A stretch of DNA of 63,595 bases from Agrobacterium genomosp. 13 str. CFBP 6927 (GCA_900012615.1 LT009756.1:1838457-1902051); one strand, 5' to 3'; counted from the stretch's first letter, positions 1-8,426 are shown. Numbers and translations are program-made. Notes: a model not told the origin generated them from the sequence alone.

Positions 1-84
1 ACGTACGTACGTACGTACGTACGTACGTACGTACGTACGTACGTACGTACGTCGTCGTCGTCGTCGTCGTCGTCGTCGCGCGCG
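1..84. repeat. Low-complexity tract: ACGT, then CGT, then CG repeats
   Basis: Thirteen perfect copies of ACGT (1-52) run into eight copies of CGT (53-76) and four of CG (77-84), followed by a short GA run. Each block is the previous one minus one or more bases. No reading frame or known element accounts for it. It sits exactly at the start of the window, so an assembly or contig-end artefact is as likely as a genuine microsatellite. Confidence 0.9.
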
Positions 85-276
85 GAGAGAGCAGGCAACG
101 CCGGCGATAGACCGAACCCTCGCCCCCTCATCCCGCTGCCGCGACCTTCTCCCCCTCGGGGAGAAGAAATATGCGGCATACGCTCGCCCTCCATGTAACC
201 CACATGGCTCCCACCTGAATCAACCTCTCAGCAACACCCGCCAGCGGGTTGAAGAGACTCACCTTTTCCGGCCCGC
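85..276. other. Intergenic, with a short palindromic repeat remnant
   Basis: No gene is visible. Around 125-168 there is a CCCCCTCATCCC...CTTCTCCCC...GGGGAGAAG arrangement, which resembles a short intergenic repeat common in Rhizobiaceae genomes (recall, not a search). The CTTCTCCCC/GGGGAGAAG arms would form a small hairpin. It lies downstream of the minus-strand sulfonate-binding gene and could serve as its 3' end, although no T-tract follows. Confidence 0.4.
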
Positions 277-1242
277 TCAGCTCGCCTTCGGTCGCCAGAC
301 GATATCCGCCACCTTGAGTTTCTTCGGCACGATCTTCAGATCGTAGAACTCATCCGCAAGCGCCTGCTGATAGGCAATGGCCTCATCCGGAACCAGCGAA
401 ACCCGCCCGAGATTGGCCCCGGGACGCGTCAGCGAGACCTTGGTGACATCAAAGGGAACGCCTGTGATGGCCGCCAGCGATTTTGCCGTCTCGTCGATAT
501 TGGCCTGCGCCTTCGTACCCACATTCGCCAGTTCCTTGAGGATCAGCGGCACGAGATCGGGATTGCTTTCGACGAAGTCGCCATTGGCCAAAAAGTAGCT
601 CCACGGGTCGACAATACCGTCGGCGGTCGCAAGAACCCGTGTTGTCGGTTCCTTTTCCGCCACGGCGAAATAAGGGTCCCAGATCGACCAGGCATCGATG
701 CTGCCGCTGCGGAAGGCAGCCGCCGCATCCGGCGGGGCAAGATCGACGGGCGTAATGTCATTCAGCGTCAACCCCGCCTTCCGCAATGCTTTCACAATGA
801 CATTATGGGCGCTGGAGCCACGCTTGAAGGCGACTTTCTTCCCCTTGAGGTCCTCCAGCGTCTTCAGCGGCGAATCCTTCTGCACAAGGATTGCCGATCC
901 GCCGGCCGCCGCCTTGTAGGTGCCCACATAGCGAAGATTGCCACCGGCTGCCTGCGCAAAGAGCGGCGGCACATCTCCCGTCGGGCCAATATCCAGCGCA
1001 CCTGCGCCAAGCGCTTCGAGAAGCGGCGGGCCGGAGGAGAATTCCGACCATTTGACCTCGATACCGCGATCCTTCAGCAGCGCTTCCAGCGCGCCCTGGC
1101 TTTTCGCGAGCGCGATCACGCCATTTTTCTGCCAGCCGATCCGCAATGTGGTGGTGGCGGCACTCGCCCGCCGGATATGCGGCAGAAAGGCCGCCCCGGT
1201 CGCACCTGCAATCAGTCCCAATGTTCCGCGTCGTGTAAGCAT
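277..1242 (-). CDS. ssuA: Aliphatic sulfonate ABC transporter, periplasmic substrate-binding protein (SsuA-like)
   Basis: This protein would bind alkanesulfonates in the periplasm and hand them to an ABC permease for use as a sulfur source. It has 321 residues, close to E. coli SsuA. The N-terminus LTRRGTLGLIAGATGAAF is a Tat-like signal ending near ASAA. The mature part starts LRIGWQK and keeps SsuA-like blocks: GPPLLEALGAGALDIGPTGD, FKRGSSAHN and AWSIWDPYF. The start at 1242 is chosen because GAGGG lies just upstream and the signal peptide begins there; an upstream extension to 1392 has no such support. No ssuB or ssuC is adjacent, so the gene is an orphan here. The exact substrate (sulfonate, taurine or nitrate-like) is inference. 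Confidence 0.85.
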   Translation of the reverse strand: MLTRRGTLGLIAGATGAAFLPHIRRASAATTTLRIGWQKNGVIALAKSQGALEALLKDRGIEVKWSEFSSGPPLLEALGAGALDIGPTGDVPPLFAQAAGGNLRYVGTYKAAAGGSAILVQKDSPLKTLEDLKGKKVAFKRGSSAHNVIVKALRKAGLTLNDITPVDLAPPDAAAAFRSGSIDAWSIWDPYFAVAEKEPTTRVLATADGIVDPWSYFLANGDFVESNPDLVPLILKELANVGTKAQANIDETAKSLAAITGVPFDVTKVSLTRPGANLGRVSLVPDEAIAYQQALADEFYDLKIVPKKLKVADIVWRPKAS

Positions 1243-1478
1243 ATGGATATCCCTCGCTATTCCATCCTTCGACAGTAAAAGCGTAGATATTCGAGAGATT
1301 TTATCAAAATCCCGCTTTGCGCGGAGACGGCGCGGAGAGAATTGAATGTGCGAATTTGCCGGTGCAGGCGAAATAAGATTGTCGCACCGCATCGAAGCGC
1401 CCTAGGCCATGCCCCCGTTTGGGCGGCGGTCAGATAACGCGCTCAGGCGTCCGGGCAAGCCAAATCGCAGAACGAAAA

Positions 1479-1508
1479 ATGCCCTTCCCGGCCGCCGGAA
1501 AGGGCATT
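1479..1508 (-). terminator. Terminator of the Lrp-family gene
   Basis: Read on the minus strand, AATGCCCTTtCCGG pairs with CCGGgAAGGGCATT around a short loop and is followed by TTTTTC. It begins 23 bases after the stop codon of the Lrp/AsnC gene. Confidence 0.75.
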
Positions 1509-1531
1509 GATCAAGCCTGATCAGCCTGGGA

Positions 1532-2020
1532 TCACTCCTCGCCCGACTTCGGATTGTCGAGAAGCATATAGTCGAGCGGCAGCTCGGTCGTATATTTGAT
1601 CTGCTCCATCGCGAAGGCGGAGGATACGTCGCGAATTTCGATCTTGGCGATCATCCGCTTGTAGAAGGCGTCATAGGCCGCAATATCGGGCACGACGACG
1701 CGCAGCAGATAATCGACATCGCCGCTCATGCGGTAGAACTCGACAACTTCGGGAAACTCGGAAACCACCTCCGAAAAACGCTTCAGCCATTCGATGGAAT
1801 GGGAGGCCGTGCGGATGGAGACAAAAACGGTGACCTTGGTATTGACCTTGACCGGATCGAGCAGCGCCACGCGCCGACGAATGACACCGTCCTCCTCCAT
1901 CTTCTGGATGCGCCGCCAACAGGGCGTCGTGGAAAGGCCGACCTTTTTCGCCAGATCGGCAACGGCCAGCGTGGAATCCTCTTGCAGAATGCGCAAAATC
2001 TTACGGTCTAGGCGATCCAA
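1532..2020 (-). CDS. Lrp/AsnC family transcriptional regulator
   Basis: A 162-residue feast/famine regulator with an N-terminal winged helix-turn-helix (about residues 1-60: LDRKILRILQEDSTLAVADL, then VGLSTTPCWRRIQKME) and a C-terminal RAM (amino-acid sensing) domain (SGDVDYLLRVVVPD and onward). The start is TTG, with AGGAGGG eight bases upstream; no ATG is available that keeps the HTH intact. Such proteins act as dimers to octamers and usually respond to an amino acid. The ligand cannot be read from the sequence. It is transcribed alone, with its own terminator downstream. The short AT-rich gap upstream (2021-2090) could hold its promoter and an autoregulatory site. Confidence 0.9.
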   Translation of the reverse strand: MDRLDRKILRILQEDSTLAVADLAKKVGLSTTPCWRRIQKMEEDGVIRRRVALLDPVKVNTKVTVFVSIRTASHSIEWLKRFSEVVSEFPEVVEFYRMSGDVDYLLRVVVPDIAAYDAFYKRMIAKIEIRDVSSAFAMEQIKYTTELPLDYMLLDNPKSGEE

Positions 2021-2090
2021 TGCGTCTACCCTCCTGAATTAATTTCCTTTCAATACACTAATTTTTAGAGAAAAACAGAAAATTGTTTCA

Positions 2091-2744
2091 CTAAAGCCGC
2101 ATTTCCACATGTTGGCGAAGAACCGGCAACAGCTCCTGTGTGAACCACGGGTTCTTTTTCAGCCAGCCGGTATTGCGCCAGCTCGGATGCGGCAGCGCGA
2201 AGATGGCCGGGCCTGAATTTGAGTAAAAATAGCTGCGCCAGTCGCGCACCGTCTCGGTCATGGTTTTTCGCCGTCTGTCACCAAGGTGGAAGGCCTGCGC
2301 ATATTGACCGATGGCAAGGATCAGCTCCACCTGCGGCATTGCCGCCATTACCCGCTCACGCCATTGCGGCGCACATTCTCGCCGTGGCGGCAGATCGCTG
2401 CCCCTGTCGTCGTAACCGGGAAAACAGAACCCCATCGGCACGATGGCAAAACGATCCGGGTCGTAGAAAGTCTCCCGGTCCACATCAAGCCATTGGCGAA
2501 GCCTGTCGCCGGAAGCATCGTTGAAGGGCAGACCCGTTTCATGCACGCGCAACCCCGGCGCCTGCCCGGCTATCAGGATCCGCGCTTTCCTCGATATCAC
2601 CACCACCGGCCGGGGTTCGTGCGGCAAGCGATCGGCCGCCCCTTTTAGCGGCGTGTCGCGACAGATGCGGCAGCGGGCGACCCCGTCGCGCAGCCCGTTA
2701 AGCCCGTCGTCGCCCATGGGTGCAGACCGACCTGTCTCAGCCAT
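2091..2744 (-). CDS. Uracil-DNA glycosylase family protein
   Basis: 217 residues of the UDG-like fold. Motif A is present as GQAPG (followed by ETGLPFNDASGDRL) and the second active-site motif as LPHPSWRN near the C-terminus. An N-terminal CRIC pair resembles part of the iron-sulfur cysteines of family 4/5 enzymes, but the full cysteine set is not clear. In related proteins the fold removes uracil from DNA. Whether this one is an active glycosylase is uncertain because motif A differs from the GQDPYH, GEAPG and GLAPG variants of the well-studied families. It overlaps the thermonuclease gene by 8 bases, so the two are probably co-transcribed, with this gene downstream of the nuclease. Confidence 0.8.
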   Translation of the reverse strand: MAETGRSAPMGDDGLNGLRDGVARCRICRDTPLKGAADRLPHEPRPVVVISRKARILIAGQAPGLRVHETGLPFNDASGDRLRQWLDVDRETFYDPDRFAIVPMGFCFPGYDDRGSDLPPRRECAPQWRERVMAAMPQVELILAIGQYAQAFHLGDRRRKTMTETVRDWRSYFYSNSGPAIFALPHPSWRNTGWLKKNPWFTQELLPVLRQHVEMRL

Positions 2745-3330
2745 TTTTCCACCCCAGAAGATGACGGATGATGGTCAGAAAGCCGGCAGCGGGCGTCTCG
2801 ATATCCGCCGCCCGGTGTTCCCGCCGCCATTGCGACGGTTTTTCGAATTCACCCGCCCAGATACCACGCGCCTCGCGGCGTGCGGCCGCCTGCTCGCCGG
2901 AGAACTGAAAATAGCCGGAAGCAACCGCGAAGCCCGCCGCCACCATTGCCGCAGACACATCCTTGCCGCCAGCGGAGCAATAAACCAGAAGCCGCCCATA
3001 ACGATCCTTAGAACTGCCGGAACAGGAAAAATCCGCACCCGCGCTCAGCCCTTGCAGAATACGGCGCGCCTCCTCGCCGCACGGCCAGCTTTCGCCGCCG
3101 CGCTCACATGTTTGCGAGAGCTCCGGCGCATCGATGCCAAGCAGCCGGAACCTTTCTCCGCCCTTTGCGAGCGTATCGCCATCGATCACGAAGAAACGGC
3201 CGCTATGGGTTTCGCTGTTGATCTGATCGAGCTTGGCGGCAATCAGAATGCCAAGAAAAACCGTGGCAAGAAAAAGCCCGCCGTCGCGGAACGCTGAAAA
3301 ACCCCGGCGCCTGCCTCCATTTCGTCCCAT
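2737..3330 (-). CDS. Thermonuclease (SNase-like) family protein, membrane-anchored
   Basis: 197 residues from the ATG at 3330. A basic N-terminus precedes one hydrophobic helix (GLFLATVFLGILIAA), then a staphylococcal-nuclease fold: VIDGDTL, RLLGIDAPE and DRYGRLLVYC carry the residues expected for calcium binding and catalysis. Several cysteines (TCERGGESWPCGEE, FSCSG, VYCS) suggest a disulfide-stabilised periplasmic domain tethered to the inner membrane. It may degrade extracellular or periplasmic nucleic acid; substrate preference is not visible. The gene overlaps the uracil-DNA glycosylase-like gene downstream by 8 bases. A longer start at 3411 is possible but adds an unconvincing arginine/cysteine-rich extension. 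Confidence 0.85.
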   Translation of the reverse strand: MGRNGGRRRGFSAFRDGGLFLATVFLGILIAAKLDQINSETHSGRFFVIDGDTLAKGGERFRLLGIDAPELSQTCERGGESWPCGEEARRILQGLSAGADFSCSGSSKDRYGRLLVYCSAGGKDVSAAMVAAGFAVASGYFQFSGEQAAARREARGIWAGEFEKPSQWRREHRAADIETPAAGFLTIIRHLLGWKNG

Positions 3331-3417
3331 GTAACAACAAACCCTTGTCAGAAATGGCAAACAAATCCTTTCACGGCAGCATCTTCTTAAGATTTTGCGC
3401 GTAGCCTGCAAGGGTTC

Positions 3418-4974
3418 ATGTCACCCCACGTTGTAACAATGAGTAAAAGCGTCAGCACGTCCACGGACAAGATCATCGTCGACCGGTCGAAAAAACACCG
3501 CAACAAGGCTGTTTTCGACACGGTAAAGACGACACGCGAACGCCTGCAACAGGGCGCTGGCGGAAGTGACGCCTATGAACGCGAAATGCTGACCATGCAC
3601 ATCGCCGAAGCCCTTCAGGGCGCGATGATCATGCCGCTTTTCATCGTGCTCGCCTCCATCATCGGCTTGTACATCACCCTTGATATAGGTCTGATCCTCT
3701 GGTCGCTCATCGCGCTGAGTGTTCATGCCATATCCCTGCTGCTGGCCAAAAAGGCGGCAAAACAGGGGATCACGGCGGAAAATCTCCAGCATTGGCGCAA
3801 TCTCTTCCTCAGCATGCAAATCCTCATCGGCTGCGCCTGGGCCATGTTCGCGCTCGCCGAACCGGCACGCAACGATCCAACGCTCGTACTCTTCTTCAAG
3901 GGCGCGACGCTGTTGATCGCCCTATCGCTGACAGCCATGGCCAATTTCATGCTGCGGCGGGCGACATTCATGACCTTCCTGCCGGTGCTGGCCGCTCTCT
4001 GCGTCACATCGGCCATATCGCGCGATCCCTTCGATGTGGGCCTTGCCCTGATGTTCGGCATGGCGATCCTTTTCTGTCACCGCATCACCAGCCGGCTTTA
4101 CCAGACCAGCGTCAAGCTGCTCTCGTCGCAGACCGAAAAGGACGACCTGATCGCCGAACTCGAAGTCGCCAACTCGGTCTCGGACGAGGCCCGGCGGCGT
4201 GCAGAAGAAGCAAATCTGGCAAAATCGCGCTTTCTCGCCTCCATGTCGCACGAGCTCAGGACCCCGCTCAACGCCATTCTCGGCTTCTCCGAAGTCATGG
4301 CCTCGGAAGTGCTCGGCCCCCTCAATAACCCGCTTTACAAGGAATATTCCGGCGACATTCATCGCTCCGGCCAGCATCTTCTGGATCTGATCAACGAAAT
4401 CCTCGACCTGTCACGCATCGAGGCCGGGCGTTACGACCTCAACGAGGAATCCATCTCGATGCTGGAAATCGCCGAGGATTGCATCGGCATGATCCAGCTT
4501 CGCGCCCGCGCCAAGAATATCAGAATCTCGCAGCAGTTCGAAAGCAGCCTGCCGCAGGTCTGGGCCGATGAAAAATCGATCCGTCAGGTGATCCTGAACC
4601 TTCTGTCCAACGCCGTGAAATTCACACCCCAGGGTGGTGAGATTTTCGTCAAAGCCGGCTGGACGGCGGGTGGCGGGCAATATGTCTCGATCAGGGATAA
4701 CGGCCCCGGCATTCCCGAGGACGAAATCCCCATCGTCCTGTCGGCCTTCGGCCAGGGATCGATTGCGATCAAGAGCGCCGAACAGGGAACCGGACTTGGC
4801 CTGCCCATCGTTCAGGCCATCCTCGCCAAGCATGACGGCCAGTTCATATTGAAGTCGAAATTGCGCGAAGGCACCGAAGGCATCGCGATCCTGCCGGCAA
4901 AACGCGTGCTGCAAAGCCTGCCAGCCGTGGAAGAGACCCACGCGGTCCAGCCGCGCCGGCGATCCTTCGCCTGA
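3418..4974 (+). CDS. Membrane sensor histidine kinase, DivJ/PleC/PdhS-like
   Basis: 518 residues. After a charged N-terminus (1-60) come about six membrane helices (roughly 65-225), a short coiled coil (about 230-265) and a HisKA domain whose phosphorylated histidine is H278 in SHELRTPLNAILGFSEVM. The ATPase domain has its N box near 394 (NLLSNAVKFTP), DNGPGIP near 427 and GTGLGLPIV near 458. There is no receiver or PAS domain. The H-box region, with GPLNNPLYKEY and HLLDLINEILDLSRIEAGR, is typical of the alphaproteobacterial kinases that act on DivK. By recalled gene order in Agrobacterium it could be PdhS2, but I cannot confirm this. No response regulator is adjacent. AAGGG lies upstream of the start. 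Confidence 0.85.
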   Translation: MSPHVVTMSKSVSTSTDKIIVDRSKKHRNKAVFDTVKTTRERLQQGAGGSDAYEREMLTMHIAEALQGAMIMPLFIVLASIIGLYITLDIGLILWSLIALSVHAISLLLAKKAAKQGITAENLQHWRNLFLSMQILIGCAWAMFALAEPARNDPTLVLFFKGATLLIALSLTAMANFMLRRATFMTFLPVLAALCVTSAISRDPFDVGLALMFGMAILFCHRITSRLYQTSVKLLSSQTEKDDLIAELEVANSVSDEARRRAEEANLAKSRFLASMSHELRTPLNAILGFSEVMASEVLGPLNNPLYKEYSGDIHRSGQHLLDLINEILDLSRIEAGRYDLNEESISMLEIAEDCIGMIQLRARAKNIRISQQFESSLPQVWADEKSIRQVILNLLSNAVKFTPQGGEIFVKAGWTAGGGQYVSIRDNGPGIPEDEIPIVLSAFGQGSIAIKSAEQGTGLGLPIVQAILAKHDGQFILKSKLREGTEGIAILPAKRVLQSLPAVEETHAVQPRRRSFA

Positions 4975-4980
4975 GACGCC

Positions 4981-5385
4981 TCAGAAGAACAGCGTCGTCA
5001 CCAGCGAATAAAGCACGAAAAATCCGTTCGCCGTCAAAAGGCAGAAGACGGCGAAGGAGCCGAGATCCTTGGCATGCCGTCCGACCGAGGAGATTTCCGG
5101 TGAGATGCGATCCACCAGCTCCTCAATTGCGGTATTCAGCGCCTCGACCGCAAACAGAAGCAGCATCAGCACCGTGAAGACAAGAAGATGCGCAAAGGGC
5201 GCACCGACGACCAGAAGCAGGGCAAGCCCGACGCCGAAGGCGAGAACTTCATGCCGAAAAGCCGCTTCCTGCCACAGCCGCCCCAGCCCCTGCACGGAGT
5301 AGCGCGCGGCGGCAAAAAGATGCCGCCAGCCCTTTTCCTTGCGGAAGGCGGGCTCGGATTGCTTTTCCTGCGGCGTCGCGTCCAT
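4981..5385 (-). CDS. dgkA: Diacylglycerol kinase
   Basis: 134 residues; the small integral membrane kinase that phosphorylates diacylglycerol to phosphatidic acid, recycling lipid released during membrane-derived or periplasmic glucan modification. Three membrane helices are visible, with the family signature AVEALNTAIEELVD and the N-terminal amphipathic segment RHLFAAARYSVQGLGRLWQEAAFRHE. The ATG at 5385 is preferred over an overlapping TTG because GAGG lies 7 bases upstream. The gene follows cobT by 8 bases and is presumably in the same transcript. It ends only 6 bases from the convergent histidine kinase gene. Confidence 0.93.
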   Translation of the reverse strand: MDATPQEKQSEPAFRKEKGWRHLFAAARYSVQGLGRLWQEAAFRHEVLAFGVGLALLLVVGAPFAHLLVFTVLMLLLFAVEALNTAIEELVDRISPEISSVGRHAKDLGSFAVFCLLTANGFFVLYSLVTTLFF

Positions 5386-5393
5386 CTGTGACC

Positions 5394-6416
5394 TCAATGG
5401 CTGATGCGGGTTTCCACACCCGCCGCTTCAAAGGTCGCCATGCCGGAATGGCAGGCGGCGGCAGCCTTGACGATGCCGGCGGCCAGAGCGGCACCCGTGC
5501 CTTCGCCAAGCCGCATGCCAAGCGCCAGAAGCGGCGTCTTGCCAAGCTTTTCAACGGCGGCCAGATGGCCGGGCTCGCCGGACACATGGCCGATCAGGCA
5601 ATGGTCGAGCGCCGAAGAATTGGCCGCCTTCAGGAGCGCGGCGGCGGCCGTCGCCACATAGCCGTCGATCAACACGGGAATACGCTGCACGCGGGCGGCA
5701 AGGATGGCCCCTGCAATCGCCGCGATCTCGCGTCCGCCAAGGCGGCGCATGATTTCCAGAGGGTCTGACAGATGATCCCTGTGGAACTCCACGGCAGCTT
5801 TCACCGCCGCGATCTTGCGTGCCATGACATCGCCTTCCGAGCCGGTGCCGGGACCGGTCCACTCTTCCGCCGTACCGCCGTAAAGCGCCAGATTGATCGC
5901 CGCCGCGATGGTGGTGTTTCCGATGCCCATTTCGCCGACGCAGAGAAGATCGGTACCGCCGGCAATCGCCTCCATGCCAAAAGCCATGGTCGCGGCGCAA
6001 TCGCGCTCCGAAAGGGCCGGCTCGCAGGTGATATCGCCGGTCGGGTAGTCAAGCGCCAGGTCGAATATCTTGAGACCGAGATCGTTGGAGACGCAGATCT
6101 GGTTGATCGCCGCACCCCCTGCCGCGAAATTCTCCACCATCTGCTGCGTGACCGAAGTCGGATAGGGCGTGACCCCGTGACGCGTAACGCCATGATTGCC
6201 AGCGAAGATCGCTACCAGCGGACGGGTGACGGCAGGCGAACGACCGGACCATGCGGCAAGCCACATGGCGATTTCTTCCAGACGGCCGAGCGAGCCAGCA
6301 GGCTTGGTCAATTGCGCATTGCGCTCCTTGGCCGCCACAAGCGCATGCGTGTCCGGGCCGGGAAGCTCGCGCAGCAGCGCGCGGAAATCATCGAAGGGCA
6401 ATCCGCTCATGCTCAT
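5394..6416 (-). CDS. cobT: Nicotinate-nucleotide-dimethylbenzimidazole phosphoribosyltransferase
   Basis: 340 residues. The enzyme makes alpha-ribazole phosphate from dimethylbenzimidazole and nicotinate mononucleotide for the lower ligand of cobalamin. Family landmarks are KPAGSLGRLE at the N-terminus, FAGNHGVTRHGVTPYPTSVT, GEMGIGNTTIAAA (phosphate-binding loop), GGREIAAIAGAI and HVSGEPGH. In Pseudomonas denitrificans nomenclature the same enzyme is called CobU. It is divergent from cobS with a 153-base gap, so two consecutive late steps of cobalamin assembly share a promoter region. A second in-frame ATG at 6410 is an equally possible start. Confidence 0.95.
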   Translation of the reverse strand: MSMSGLPFDDFRALLRELPGPDTHALVAAKERNAQLTKPAGSLGRLEEIAMWLAAWSGRSPAVTRPLVAIFAGNHGVTRHGVTPYPTSVTQQMVENFAAGGAAINQICVSNDLGLKIFDLALDYPTGDITCEPALSERDCAATMAFGMEAIAGGTDLLCVGEMGIGNTTIAAAINLALYGGTAEEWTGPGTGSEGDVMARKIAAVKAAVEFHRDHLSDPLEIMRRLGGREIAAIAGAILAARVQRIPVLIDGYVATAAAALLKAANSSALDHCLIGHVSGEPGHLAAVEKLGKTPLLALGMRLGEGTGAALAAGIVKAAAACHSGMATFEAAGVETRISH

Positions 6417-6569
6417 GATATCAGTCTCTTTCGTAGCCGGGTTGGCTTTCGCATCGGCTCATGCGTCCGGAAACTTGTGTTTTCCGGCAAATCGGTCTTT
6501 GTTGCGCCTCTCATAATCGCGGATGCGCCGCGGAACAACCGGAAATGCAAGGACTGCAGCGGAGAGAGC

Positions 6570-7355
6570 ATGAAGGCCGGAGATTTTATAACAGATGTCA
6601 TGCATTCCCTTGCCTTTCTCAGCCGCCTGCCGGTCCCCTCGCGCTTCTTTAATAGTGCTGACGATATCTCCATGCGCCGCACCGCCCGCGCTTTTCCCGC
6701 CGCCGGCCTGTTGATCGCCCTGCCTGCCGCTTTCCTCCTCATCCTTCTCGCTACCTTCGACGCCTCGCCTCAGCTCACGGGCTGGCTCGCCGTCGCCCTT
6801 ATCGCGCTCATCACCGGCGCGCTGCACGAAGACGGGCTGGCCGACATGGCTGACGGTTTCGGCAGCGGCAAGGAAAAGGCGCGAACGCTTGACATCATGA
6901 AGGACAGCCGCATCGGCAGCTATGGCACGATCGCCATGATCCTGTCCTTTGCGCTGCGCGCAACGGCACTCGCATCATTGATCGAGACGCTGCCCGCCAA
7001 AACCGCCGCCGGCTGCCTGATTGCCGCGCTGGTGATGAGCCGTGCCCTCATGGTGTGGCACTGGCAGGCGCTGCCCGCTGCAAAATCCTCCGGCATCGCC
7101 GCTGCCGCCGGGCAGCCCGGGACAAGCGAGCGCAACATCGCGCTGGCGACCGGCCTCCTGCTGTTCGTGCTCTTCACGCTGCACGCCCTGCCCTTTGTGT
7201 CGATCGTGATCGTGGTCGCCGCAGCCTGCCTGGCGGCGGCGCTTTTCGGCAGGCTCTGTGTCAGCAAGATCGATGGCCACACCGGTGATACCATCGGCGC
7301 CTGCCAGCAGATCACGGAGATCGTGATTCTCATCGCCCTTGCCCTCGCAGCATGA
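6570..7355 (+). CDS. cobS: Adenosylcobinamide-GDP ribazoletransferase (cobalamin synthase)
   Basis: 261 residues of an integral membrane enzyme that joins adenosylcobinamide-GDP to alpha-ribazole (phosphate), the step that uses the CobT product. Conserved loops are HEDGLADMADGFG (metal-binding acidic motif), DSRIGSYG and GHTGDTIGACQQ; hydrophobic helices fill the rest. The ATG at 6570 is chosen because the family begins with a short segment before FLSRLPVP, and GGAGAGAG precedes the start. The reading frame stays open far upstream but over cobT antisense sequence. DUF1289 and an aspartic protease gene follow closely in the same direction. Confidence 0.95.
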   Translation: MKAGDFITDVMHSLAFLSRLPVPSRFFNSADDISMRRTARAFPAAGLLIALPAAFLLILLATFDASPQLTGWLAVALIALITGALHEDGLADMADGFGSGKEKARTLDIMKDSRIGSYGTIAMILSFALRATALASLIETLPAKTAAGCLIAALVMSRALMVWHWQALPAAKSSGIAAAAGQPGTSERNIALATGLLLFVLFTLHALPFVSIVIVVAAACLAAALFGRLCVSKIDGHTGDTIGACQQITEIVILIALALAA

Positions 7356-7374
7356 CGGCCTGATATAGATCACC

Positions 7375-7569
7375 ATGGAAACACCCTGCATTCACATCTG
7401 CTCCCTTGATGCGACCAACAGCCTCTGTATCGGCTGCGGCCGCACGCTGGAGGAGATCGGCGGCTGGGCGAGCTATAGCGACGAGAAACGCCGGAAGATC
7501 ATGCAGACGCTTCCGGAAAGACTGGCAAAAGCAGGCAAGGACGCCGCCAAGGAGACGCGCACCGCATGA
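7375..7569 (+). CDS. DUF1289 small cysteine-rich protein
   Basis: 64 residues beginning with METPCIHICSLD and containing CIGCGRTLEEIGGW. This four-cysteine arrangement (CxxxC, then CxxC) defines DUF1289 and suggests metal or iron-sulfur binding. The function is unknown. It starts 19 bases after cobS and ends 4 bases inside the next gene (ATGA), so the three genes form one operon. Whether it has anything to do with cobalamin synthesis is open; DUF1289 genes occur in many contexts. Confidence 0.88.
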   Translation: METPCIHICSLDATNSLCIGCGRTLEEIGGWASYSDEKRRKIMQTLPERLAKAGKDAAKETRTA

Positions 7570-8273
7570 ACAGGCTGACCATCGTTCTCCTCCTGCTGGC
7601 CGTCGGTCTCGGCCTGCTTCTCGTCAATCACGACAGCGGCCGCACCTTCGGCATCGACAACGACAAATTCGGACAGATGATCTATTTCCTGCCGATTGCC
7701 GGGCTCCTGTCCGTCGGCATTCTGGCGGGAAGACGCGGCAGCTTCGGCACCGTCATGCGGCAGCTTGCCGTATGGCTCGTCATCATCCTCGGCCTCGTCT
7801 CGGTCTATCTTTACCGCTACGACCTGCAATCCTTCGGCGACCGGTTGCTGGGCGGGCTGATGCCGGGCCGCGCCGTTGTGGTAACGACATCCGGCGGCGA
7901 ACAGGAGATCGTCCTGCACAAATCGATGAGCGGCCATTTCGAGGCTAATGTTAGCGTCGACGGCAAGACCATCCACATGCTCGTCGATACCGGCGCAAGC
8001 TCCGTGGTGCTTGCAAATGCGGATGCGGCCGAAATCGGCATCGATACGGCGAGCCTGCGTTACACCGTGCCGGTCATGACGGCGAACGGCCGCACGGCGG
8101 CGGCTCCCGTCACCCTGTCGGAAATCGGCATCGGCCCCATCATGCGGCGCAACATCCCGGCCCTTGTGGCGCAGGATGGGCAATTGGGCCAAAGCCTGCT
8201 CGGCATGAGCTTCCTGTCGACGCTTGGATCACTGCAAATGCAGACCGATGAGCTGAGATTGAGGGATCGGTAA
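7566..8273 (+). CDS. Retropepsin-like aspartic protease, TIGR02281 family
   Basis: 235 residues. Two to three N-terminal hydrophobic helices (about residues 1-85) anchor a C-terminal single-domain clan AA aspartic protease: MLVDTGASSVVL carries the catalytic aspartate, and LLGMSFLSTLG is the second conserved block. With one active-site half it must dimerise. The topology suggests the protease faces the periplasm. It overlaps the DUF1289 gene by 4 bases, so translational coupling is likely. The substrate is unknown. GC-rich codon use matches its neighbours, in contrast to the island that follows. Confidence 0.88.
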   Translation: MNRLTIVLLLLAVGLGLLLVNHDSGRTFGIDNDKFGQMIYFLPIAGLLSVGILAGRRGSFGTVMRQLAVWLVIILGLVSVYLYRYDLQSFGDRLLGGLMPGRAVVVTTSGGEQEIVLHKSMSGHFEANVSVDGKTIHMLVDTGASSVVLANADAAEIGIDTASLRYTVPVMTANGRTAAAPVTLSEIGIGPIMRRNIPALVAQDGQLGQSLLGMSFLSTLGSLQMQTDELRLRDR

Positions 8274-8367
8274 AACCCACGGCGCAAGAGGCCTTGCCGC
8301 GCGATCACAAGGCTTCAATTGTACAGTGACATATGTGTCAGAGAAACGTCTGCCACTCGGCAAGCAT

Positions 8368-8396
8368 TTGACAGACCAATGGCAGCATGAGATAAG
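8368..8396 (+). promoter_or_regulatory. Candidate sigma70-type promoter
   Basis: TTGACA (8368-8373), 17 bases, then GATAAG (8391-8396). The predicted start of transcription is near 8403, giving a transcript of about 118 bases to the terminator at 8485-8521. It lies just downstream of the aspartic protease gene, in an intergenic stretch. Confidence 0.5.
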
Positions 8397-8426
8397 AACG
8401 TCAGGTCTAACGCAGGAGCTGTTGAC

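Noticed and set aside
6417..6569. Cobalamin riboswitch between cobT and cobS
   Set aside because: The 153-base gap is short for the class and I see no B12-box core; only a small CCGGAAA/TTTCCGG hairpin at 6467-6487.
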